From CAYFJO01 sp964343305 (GTDB lineage: Bacteria; Planctomycetota; Planctomycetia; Pirellulales; Pirellulaceae), in NCBI GenBank assembly GCA_964343305.1, contig CAYFJO010000098.1, positions 1-28,202 on the forward strand: a stretch of 28,202 nucleotides of DNA. The letters are read 5' to 3'. Made by a program: the position numbers and the translations under genes. The first letter of the stretch is position 1, and the number at the start of each line of letters is the position of its first letter. The notes beneath the pieces are model-generated. The model made no database searches. It was given only the letters and a program-made list of their open reading frames with translations, and was not told where the DNA came from. Below, in pieces: positions 9,264 through 16,019 of this stretch.

Positions 9264-11648
9264 ATGAGCCATCCAGATTCCAATGATCCGCGATTAATCG
9301 ACCATGCTCTGGGCGAATTGAGGCCGGAACAACGAGAAGAGGTTGAGAGCCTGATCGACCGCGACGAGGACGCAAGGCGTGTGGTCGGCGAGGTCCGTCG
9401 AGTCGCGGGCGAACTGGACGCGGCGCTGACGGACTCAGTCCAACCATCGGCTGATTTGCGTCAAGCGATTGAGAAGAAGCTCGATGACACCGCGGCACCA
9501 ACTCCGGTTGCGTCACGTTCGTTCTGGTCGTTGAATTCCGACTCGGTGCATTTTCACGTGATCCTTGTGGTTGGAATTATGTTGCTCGCATTGCCAGCGT
9601 CGTTCATCGTCATGGGTTGGGTCATGGAAGCCCGCGAAGCTGCACGCCGATCCCAATCGGTGAACAATCTGAAGCAGATAGGCCTTGCCCTGCACAGCTA
9701 CAACAATACTTACAAGTCTTTGCCGCCGCAAATCACCGAGGCCGCCCCCCTGACAGTTACACGAGGCGAGTTCTTAAACGTCAACGGCGCGACATTTGGC
9801 GAAATCACCGGTGGCTTAGCGAACACTTTCCTTGCTGATGAAATCGCACTCAAGAAAGTGCTTGAAGGCAGAAACACCGAGCTGGTCAGAAACGATTTAC
9901 ACGCGAACGGTGCCGCGCTTGTAATGACCGACGGAAAAGTCCGGCACATCTCGGCTGAAGGTTGGGGAAAGATCGCGCCAAACGATGGCAGGTTGAATCT
10001 TACGGGCGTCGAGGGCAAACCGAGTACGGTTTGGGTCGACGTCGGAGTGTCGCTCAGTCCAAACGGGACGTTGTTGGCGAACAGCAATGGTCGACTTAAA
10101 GTTCGTATCGAGGATGCCGGGATTCAACTGCTCGTCACACCGCGAATCATCATTACGGAAGAAGAGGAGTTTCTGCTCGGCGATGAATTGCTGGCAATCG
10201 ATCGCGAGACGTATGAGTCGATCATCGAGAACTCGTTTGTCCCCGTCACTGGCCAACAGGCCCTGTCAACGTTTTCGATCGATGTTGACACGGCGTCTTA
10301 TTCAAATGTGCGCCGGTTCCTGACGAATGGCCAACTTCCGCCAGCGGACGCCGTACGTATCGAAGAACTCGTGAACTACTTTCACTACGACTATCCACAG
10401 CCGCAAGCTGGCGAACCATTTTCCGCGAGCATGGAAGTCACCGAATGCCCTTGGCAGGCGAAACACAAGCTGCTCCGTATCGGTCTCAAGGGCCGGGAGA
10501 TTTCGCGCGAGCAGCGACCGGCGTCGAATCTGGTGTTCCTGATCGACGTGTCCGGATCGATGAACGACGAAAACAAGCTACCGCTGTTGCAACGATCGAT
10601 GAAGCTGCTGGTCGACCAATTGGACGAGCGCGATCGGGTGACGATCGTCACGTACGCGGGCGACGCGGGTTTGCGACTCGAACCAACAATTGGCGACAAG
10701 CATGCCAAGATCAACGAGGTCATCGACGGCCTCTCGTCGGGCGGTTCGACACACGGCAGCGCCGGTATTCAAATGGCCTATCAGAAGGCCGTCGAGTCAT
10801 TCATCGACGACGGTGTCAACCGCGTGATCCTGGCCACGGATGGTGATCTGAACGTCGGCATCACTGCAGATGAAGGGCTGATCGAGTTGATCAAAGAAAA
10901 GGCCCAGAGCAGCATTTTTCTCACGGTGCTCGGCTTCGGCATGGGCAACTATCAAGACGCCAAGCTGGAAAAAATGGCTGACAACGGCAACGGCATGTAC
11001 GCCTACATCGACCGCTTGAGCGAGGGGCGCAAGGTGCTGGTCGAACAGATCGCCGGCAGCCTGGTGACGATCGCCAAGGACGTCAAGATTCAAGTTGAAT
11101 TCAATCCAGCCGAAGTGGCGAGCTATCGCCTGATCGGTTACGAAAACCGCGTCATGGCTGCCAAGGATTTCGACGACGACAAAAAAGACGCCGGCGAAAT
11201 CGGAGCTGGCCATACAGTGACGGCACTTTACGAACTGACGCTTGTTGGCGAAGAGCCGGTCGCGGACGATGTGAAAGGGGATTTCGGTGAGGAGCCGCTC
11301 AAGTATCAGCAAACGGACGAAGACGGTAACGGCCAGCCAACCAAAGCGGCCAAATCCGGCGAGTTGCTCACGTTAAAACTTCGATACAAGCGACCCGACG
11401 CCGACAAGAGTACGAAGGTCGACTTTGTGCTGAAAGAGCGTGGCACACGGTTCAACCGATCAAGCAAGGATTTCCAATTCGCCGCGGCTGTGGCTTCGTT
11501 TGGCATGCTGCTGCGAGACTCGGAGTATTCTGGCACCGGTTCCTTTACGGCGATTGAAGAGATCGCGACCGGGGCGACCGGCAAAGACACACGCGGTTAT
11601 CGAGCCGAATTTGTTGAACTGGTTCGCGCGGCGTCAAAGCTGAAGTAA
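9264..11648 (+). CDS. Membrane protein: anti-sigma-like N-terminus, DUF1559-like segment, VWA/YfbK domain
   Basis: A 794-residue protein, numbered from the ATG at 9264; the frame extends back to a GTG at 9231 with no support. Residues 7-56 (LIDHALGELRPEQREEVESL and on) resemble the N-terminus of planctomycete anti-sigma factors but lack a Cys/His zinc site. A membrane helix at about 97-120 is followed by EAREAARRSQSVNNLKQIGLALHSYN (122-147), typical of DUF1559 pseudopilin-like proteins, and an H-X9-DG motif at 213-224. From about 330 comes a VWA-N/YfbK-type body: FSIDVDTASYSNVRRFL, metal site DVSGS (428-432), GGSTHGSAG (493-501), ATDGDLNVG (525-532), and a C-terminal DUF3520-like part. Topology is probably cytoplasmic N-terminus with VWA outside. 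The adjacent sigma gene suggests a surface sensor controlling that factor. Confidence 0.88.
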   Translation: MSHPDSNDPRLIDHALGELRPEQREEVESLIDRDEDARRVVGEVRRVAGELDAALTDSVQPSADLRQAIEKKLDDTAAPTPVASRSFWSLNSDSVHFHVILVVGIMLLALPASFIVMGWVMEAREAARRSQSVNNLKQIGLALHSYNNTYKSLPPQITEAAPLTVTRGEFLNVNGATFGEITGGLANTFLADEIALKKVLEGRNTELVRNDLHANGAALVMTDGKVRHISAEGWGKIAPNDGRLNLTGVEGKPSTVWVDVGVSLSPNGTLLANSNGRLKVRIEDAGIQLLVTPRIIITEEEEFLLGDELLAIDRETYESIIENSFVPVTGQQALSTFSIDVDTASYSNVRRFLTNGQLPPADAVRIEELVNYFHYDYPQPQAGEPFSASMEVTECPWQAKHKLLRIGLKGREISREQRPASNLVFLIDVSGSMNDENKLPLLQRSMKLLVDQLDERDRVTIVTYAGDAGLRLEPTIGDKHAKINEVIDGLSSGGSTHGSAGIQMAYQKAVESFIDDGVNRVILATDGDLNVGITADEGLIELIKEKAQSSIFLTVLGFGMGNYQDAKLEKMADNGNGMYAYIDRLSEGRKVLVEQIAGSLVTIAKDVKIQVEFNPAEVASYRLIGYENRVMAAKDFDDDKKDAGEIGAGHTVTALYELTLVGEEPVADDVKGDFGEEPLKYQQTDEDGNGQPTKAAKSGELLTLKLRYKRPDADKSTKVDFVLKERGTRFNRSSKDFQFAAAVASFGMLLRDSEYSGTGSFTAIEEIATGATGKDTRGYRAEFVELVRAASKLK

Positions 11649-11683
11649 TCGACCAAATCCTTGCACTGGTGCACGTTCTTGAA

Positions 11684-11739
11684 AACAGAAGCAAACAAAG
11701 GTAACGAAGATTTCTTGGTTGCCCTTGTTTGCTTCTGTT
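11684..11739. terminator. Long inverted repeat between convergent genes, probable bidirectional terminator
   Basis: AACAGAAGCAAACAAAGG (11684-11701) pairs with 11722-11739 over 18 positions with one mismatch, with a 20-base loop. It lies between the VWA gene (ending 11648) and the convergent small gene (ending 11761), where termination in both directions is expected. The T-rich tract is part of the arms rather than a clean run after the stem, so the terminator role is inferred; it could also be a dispersed repeat. Confidence 0.55.
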
Positions 11740-11760
11740 CCGAAAGAACTGCCGCTTGGA

Positions 11761-12015
11761 TCATTTCTCGGGACGTTTCAATGGACAGCGCTCGTCAATA
11801 AAATCCACCCCATCGCCAGTTGCGGCGATCACCAACCGGCCCGACTTGTCCAACGGACAAGACCCCGGCGGAAAATAGATCGTCAGATCCGAGACGTTGT
11901 TCGTGTCGAGAACGATGTCGGAATCTCCCTGGATCGCTACATAGATCTCGGCTTTCTCCCAATGCTCACCAAAGCCATCGACGGTGAGCCAAGCCAGCTT
12001 GTTGTACTTCAGCAT
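11761..12015 (-). CDS. Small hypothetical protein
   Basis: An 84-residue protein with normal codon and residue use (conserved-looking LAWLTVDGFGEHWEKAEIYVAIQGD and a GDGVDFIDERCPL end). No family is recognised. The ATG at 12015 is chosen; an upstream ATG at 12087 would overlap the region before the divergent oxidoreductase gene and add a Pro/Ser-rich tail of doubtful reality. There is no signal peptide or membrane helix. It stands alone on the minus strand between two plus-strand genes. Confidence 0.5.
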   Translation of the reverse strand: MLKYNKLAWLTVDGFGEHWEKAEIYVAIQGDSDIVLDTNNVSDLTIYFPPGSCPLDKSGRLVIAATGDGVDFIDERCPLKRPEK

Positions 12016-12148
12016 TTCGATTCTTGTTTTCGGTGGGGGACTGGATTTTCGATAAGGCAATGTTGAAACTGGGCCATTGCACCACAACGATTTTTCGTTT
12101 CACCGCGTCCAATGGGAAGCGCGAACACTACAAGCTTGGGAGAACACA

Positions 12149-13153
12149 ATGACAATTCGATGGGGAATTATTGGCTGCGGCGACGTTGCCAGGCGACGTG
12201 TTGCCAATGCAGTCATTACGAATCCAAACAGCGAACTTGTGGCCGTTTGCCGACGTGATGAAGCCAAGCTGCGGCAGTTTTGTGACGAATTTGAAATCAC
12301 TCGGTCGTACACGGACGCGGATCAGTTGATTTGCGATCCAGAGCTGGACGCGGTTTATGTTGCCACGCCGGTCAATCTGCATTTGCCCCAGACGATCGCC
12401 GCGGCAAGGGCTGGCAAACATGTGCTGGTGGAAAAGCCAATGGCGATGACGGTTGGCGAGTGCGACGAGATGATCGACGTTTGTCGTCGGCAGAACGTCA
12501 AGTTGGGTGTCGCCTATTATCGCCGTTACTATCCGGTTGTCGAACACATCAAGCAACTCATTGAGTCGGGCGAGATTGGCGACGTGCTTTCGGTGTCGGT
12601 CGCCACGGCGGCGGCCTTTGCGATGACCCCGGAGGACGACGGATACTGGAGGGTCATTCCCGAACAAGGTGGTGGGGGAGCGCTGATGGATATCGGCAGC
12701 CATCGGATCAATTTGCTACTTTACTTGTTTGGCAACATTGCGGACGTCCGTTGTTTTGCCGGCACCGTCGCGGCAGATTATGAATCCGAGGACAGTGCAT
12801 CCTTGGTGATGCAATTTCACAACGGGATTCACGGAAGTTTGCAGTGTTTCTTCGGCTGTCCGGTCGATCCAGACGAGTTCACGGTGATCGGCACCAAAGG
12901 ACGATTGCGAAGCGCGCCGCTAAACGGTGGCTCGTTAACAATTGAACTGAGTGCCCAGACGAGAAACGAATTACATCCGCCCAATGAGAATTTCAACGTG
13001 CCGTTGATTGCGGATTTCGTTGAAGCGATTGAAAACGACCGCGAGCCGCTGGTGAGTGGCGAAGATGGCCGGGACGTGAACGTCGTTATGGCCAGGGCCT
13101 ACGACGAATGCGCTAGCCGTCGTCGTAGCGAATCTCCATCACTTCGTAGTTGA
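12149..13153 (+). CDS. Gfo/Idh/MocA family NAD(P)-dependent oxidoreductase
   Basis: A 334-residue oxidoreductase. The N-terminal Rossmann fold has GIIGCGDVARR, followed by AVYVATPVNLHLPQTIAAARAGKHVLVEKPMA with the conserved EKP lysine. The C-terminal domain has the GGGALMDIGSHRINLLLYLFG segment with its conserved Asp and His. The family oxidises or reduces sugars, inositols and related cyclic polyols; the substrate cannot be told. The ATG at 12149 is chosen over 12077 because GGGAG lies six bases upstream and the Rossmann fold begins at once. There is no signal peptide, so it is probably cytoplasmic. Its last 41 bases overlap the 3' end of the convergent greA gene. Confidence 0.92.
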   Translation: MTIRWGIIGCGDVARRRVANAVITNPNSELVAVCRRDEAKLRQFCDEFEITRSYTDADQLICDPELDAVYVATPVNLHLPQTIAAARAGKHVLVEKPMAMTVGECDEMIDVCRRQNVKLGVAYYRRYYPVVEHIKQLIESGEIGDVLSVSVATAAAFAMTPEDDGYWRVIPEQGGGGALMDIGSHRINLLLYLFGNIADVRCFAGTVAADYESEDSASLVMQFHNGIHGSLQCFFGCPVDPDEFTVIGTKGRLRSAPLNGGSLTIELSAQTRNELHPPNENFNVPLIADFVEAIENDREPLVSGEDGRDVNVVMARAYDECASRRRSESPSLRS

Positions 13154-13595
13154 TCGTTCCTTTGGGAACGGGGATCTCCACCTTGTCGCCGACTCTGCTG
13201 CCCAGCAAGCCTTGCCCAATGGGACTGGTGATTTTGTATTTGCCGGCCATGTAGTCTTCGTCGCCTTCGCCGACCAGCGTGATTTCTTCATCATCGTCCA
13301 AGTCCAAATCCTTGACAACGACGGTCGCCCCGAACGCAATTTCATCCTTGGGCAACTGGCTGGCATCGACGATCGATGCGCGGGCAAGTTTGTCTTTGAG
13401 CATGTTGATCTTGGCTTGCAGCATTCCTTGGCGCTCGCGCTGGCCGTGGTACTCGGCGTTCTCTTTGAGGTCGCCTTCATCGCGCGCCTCGGCAATCTTT
13501 TCGACGATGATCGGCATCTCTTCGTTTTCCATTCGATGAACTTCCGTCTTGATCTTGTCGTAACCTTCGCGGGACATGGGGATGATGTCGTGCAT
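13113..13595 (-). CDS. greA: Transcription elongation factor GreA
   Basis: A 160-residue GreA, close to the usual 158. The N-terminal coiled coil carries the tip motif ARDEGDLKENAEYH (37-50) with the acidic residues that enter the RNA polymerase secondary channel and stimulate cleavage of backtracked RNA. The C-terminal domain contains GLLGSRVGDKVEIPVPKG, as in GreA. GGAG lies nine bases before the ATG. The leader immediately upstream contains a stem-loop followed by seven U residues (13611-13644), implying attenuation or autoregulation. The 3' end overlaps the convergent Gfo/Idh/MocA gene by 41 bases. Confidence 0.96.
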   Translation of the reverse strand: MHDIIPMSREGYDKIKTEVHRMENEEMPIIVEKIAEARDEGDLKENAEYHGQRERQGMLQAKINMLKDKLARASIVDASQLPKDEIAFGATVVVKDLDLDDDEEITLVGEGDEDYMAGKYKITSPIGQGLLGSRVGDKVEIPVPKGTINYEVMEIRYDDG

Positions 13596-13610
13596 ATTCT
13601 TTCGCTCCGC

Positions 13611-13644
13611 AAAAAAACACGACCTACAACTTGTGCAGGCCGCG
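13611..13644 (-). terminator. Intrinsic terminator in the greA leader
   Basis: On the minus strand 13644-13634 (CGCGGCCTGCA) pairs with 13628-13618 (TGTAGGTCGTG) over 11 positions including three G-U pairs, with a 5-base loop and an immediate run of seven T (13617-13611). It ends 16 bases before the greA ATG, upstream of its ribosome binding site. It could end transcripts from the zinc-ribbon gene 100 bases upstream, act as a greA attenuator, or both. Confidence 0.8.
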
Positions 13645-13746
13645 AATGTTCTGTGCTCGATTCAAAAAATAGTTTGATCGATTTGGCAACAAGTGTAAAG
13701 GTGGATTTATGAAGCGTCTGTTAGCAGTTTTCTATCGCGACGTACA

Positions 13747-14202
13747 TCAGGCACGGTTGGCGACAAGCTGATAAACATCCGGCCACTTGGTTTCCATAAT
13801 TCGCACCGCCAGTTTCAAAATCGTATCGTTCACTTGATCCGCGGTCAGGTTGTCAGAAAACACGACCCCTGCCTCGGTTGGACTGGCGGGCGATTGTGTG
13901 ATCATGATGGCTTGCGACCCGCGGCGTTTCATTTCCATGACCATGTCGAACGGCTGGAGTTGGTGGAGCTGTGCCGCGATGTCGGTTGGTGACGGTGCCG
14001 GATCGAGCTGGGGTGTGGCGGGCGCAACCGGACTCGGAGTCGGCTCCAGCGGCGGCGCTTTTTCTGGCCGAACGCCGGGCACCAGATCGGTTGGCTCAAA
14101 GTACTCGCCATGGCACTTGGAACACGCCACACGATCACCAGACCATTCCGGTTTGTGGTCGATCCAGGCGTCGCAGTAAGGACAGTGGTATCTGGTTAAC
14201 AT
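13747..14202 (-). CDS. Hypothetical protein with N-terminal zinc ribbon
   Basis: A 151-residue protein. Cys7-x2-Cys10 and Cys27-x2-Cys30 form a probable zinc ribbon in the first 37 residues. A Pro-rich linker (about 45-75) is followed by a small helical C-terminal domain (QPFDMVMEMKRRGSQAIMITQS... and DQVNDTILKLAVRIMETKWPDVYQL). The family is unknown. The ATG at 14202 is chosen because AAGGA lies seven bases upstream; the open frame extends to 14352 but that part looks non-coding. It lies upstream of greA on the same strand, with a terminator between, and is divergent from the propeller gene. Confidence 0.75.
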   Translation of the reverse strand: MLTRYHCPYCDAWIDHKPEWSGDRVACSKCHGEYFEPTDLVPGVRPEKAPPLEPTPSPVAPATPQLDPAPSPTDIAAQLHQLQPFDMVMEMKRRGSQAIMITQSPASPTEAGVVFSDNLTADQVNDTILKLAVRIMETKWPDVYQLVANRA

Positions 14203-14450
14203 GCGCTGATCCTTTGTCACAGCGAAGCAGGAGGGTTGGCGGATAATCAGAGTTCGGGGACTCAACCGGGAATATGGGACGTTTCCCGTACAAAAGAAGT
14301 ATATCGTTCGTTGGTCCGAACAAGAACGCCAGACGGCCGCGGACGTGGTCAAGAAGTCCGCGGGGTTTGCACGATCCAGTGGAACACGAAGGCCGGCTAA
14401 GCTAAACTCTAGCCGAAAGCATCCGTTAGAAAATTCAACTGGAGATCCTC

Positions 14451-15755
14451 ATGAAACAATTACTTTTTGTCTTTGCCTTGTTGGTCTGTCCCGCCGCTTT
14501 CACTCAAGCCGGCGATTGGCAACAGTGGCGCGGTCCGCACCACAACGGTTCATCGGACGAAACAGGCTTGCCCACCAAGTGGAGCAAAACCGAAAACATC
14601 GCCTGGAGTGCAACCCTTCCTGGGCCCAGCGCCGCGACGCCAATCGTATCGGGCGACCGAGTCTTCATTTCCAGTACCGCGCCCGATTCCGACACGCTCG
14701 TGGCCCTCTGCTTGAGCCGGGAAAACGGCAAAGTGCTTTGGTCTCGTGACGTTGGCAAGGGAATTGGTAAAGACCCTCGCAGCTATTTTTCCGCACCGTC
14801 ACCGGTCACGGACGGCAAGTTGGTTTTCTTTTTCTATGGCAATGGCGAAATGGTCGCCTTGGACATCGAAGGCGAAAAACAATGGTCCAAAAACTTTGGA
14901 CCGTTCGCATTTCTGTGGACCTTCAGCACCACGCCGCTGCTGTACGACGGCAAGCTGTACCTGCAAGTCCTGCAGCGAGACACGGCGGTCAAAGGCAGCG
15001 GCGAACGGGCGACCGGCAACGAGTCTTACCTGTTGGCCATCGATCCCAAGTCCGGGGAAACGCTCTGGCGAGCCGAACGAAAAAACGAGGCTGTGGCCGA
15101 ATCGCGCGAGGCATTCTCTTCGCCCGTTCCGTACGAATTCGATGGAAAGACACAAATCCTCGTCGTTGGCGGGGACGCTTTATCCGGGCACGACCCGAAG
15201 ACCGGAAAAGAGTTGTGGCGCTGGGGCACCTGGAATCCCGATCGCATCGGCCATTGGCGACTTGTCCCGTCACCCGTCGCTGGTGGTGGAGTGATCTTGG
15301 CATGTGCGCCCAAAAAGAACCCGATCTATGCGATTAAAGCCGGCGGCATGGGGCCGCTTGATGACAGTTCGATCGCCTGGACCAGTAAGGACTCGCGGAC
15401 ACTTACTTCCGACGTTCCCACGCCAGCGTTTTATGACGGCAATTTCTTTGTGCTTAGCAAATCGCAACGAGCCGTTTCGCGCGTCGAACCGCAAACGGGC
15501 AAAATCAAATGGAGCACGACGCTTGAGAGCCGCGCCCAGTTGGAAGCCAGCCCGCTGGCCGCCGACGGCAAGATCTACACGCTCGATTTCGATGGCACTG
15601 TCAATGTCTTGAATGCCAAGAGTGGCGAGATTATCAACACCATCGAGATGGGCGACGAACCACGGACGAAGGACATCGTTCGCTCGAGCATTGTCGCCGC
15701 TCACGGCCAGCTTTATATCCGCACGAATCAAAAGCTGTATTGCGTTGGCAAGTAA
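14451..15755 (+). CDS. Exported PQQ-like beta-propeller protein
   Basis: A 434-residue protein with an N-terminal signal peptide (about residues 1-20, cleavage likely after TQA) and the W-x-x-W-RGP start usual for planctomycete PQQ-like propellers. Repeated blades contain segments such as LVALCLSRENGKVLWSR, LLAIDPKSGETLWRAE, GHDPKTGKELWRW and VEPQTGKIKWS. These repeats give an eight-bladed-type propeller; whether PQQ is bound or any dehydrogenase activity exists is unknown, and many such proteins are thought to be structural or binding proteins. GGAG six bases before the ATG supports the start. The gene is alone on its strand and ends close to a transposase remnant. Confidence 0.92.
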   Translation: MKQLLFVFALLVCPAAFTQAGDWQQWRGPHHNGSSDETGLPTKWSKTENIAWSATLPGPSAATPIVSGDRVFISSTAPDSDTLVALCLSRENGKVLWSRDVGKGIGKDPRSYFSAPSPVTDGKLVFFFYGNGEMVALDIEGEKQWSKNFGPFAFLWTFSTTPLLYDGKLYLQVLQRDTAVKGSGERATGNESYLLAIDPKSGETLWRAERKNEAVAESREAFSSPVPYEFDGKTQILVVGGDALSGHDPKTGKELWRWGTWNPDRIGHWRLVPSPVAGGGVILACAPKKNPIYAIKAGGMGPLDDSSIAWTSKDSRTLTSDVPTPAFYDGNFFVLSKSQRAVSRVEPQTGKIKWSTTLESRAQLEASPLAADGKIYTLDFDGTVNVLNAKSGEIINTIEMGDEPRTKDIVRSSIVAAHGQLYIRTNQKLYCVGK

Positions 15756-15997
15756 CGTTGGATTACCCACCAATCGATGAAGACCTCCCAATCTCCGTTG
15801 ACTTCCAGACAACGGAGTTGAAGTAACGGCTCGGCGCCCGGCAAACCCCAACGCATTCCCGAACAATCAAGACGCTCTCCGATCATGTAACGGCACGCCC
15901 CTTCGATCACATCGGTCGCCAACACCAAGCCCGCTTGTTGGTACTGGTCGTAATGCATGATCGGTTCCCGCTGCTCAAAATACCCGATCTGGCAAGT
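15728..15997 (-). pseudogene. ISKra4-like transposase remnant (C-terminal part)
   Basis: The minus-strand frame encodes IGYFEQREPIMHYDQY, then VIEGACRYMIGERLDCSGMRW and GAEPLLQLRCLEVNGDWE. This is the pattern of the C-terminal end of ISKra4-family transposases (usually ...ATGVIEGACRHLVKDRM...SGMRW...GAEAML.LR....NGDW). Only about 80 of several hundred residues remain. The upstream part is replaced by the end of the sulfatase S1 gene, and the downstream end runs 28 bases into the convergent propeller gene. No terminal repeats were seen. It marks past transposition between the two genes. Confidence 0.7.
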
Positions 15998-16019
15998 GGA
16001 ATAGGGATGTCGTCGTCCA

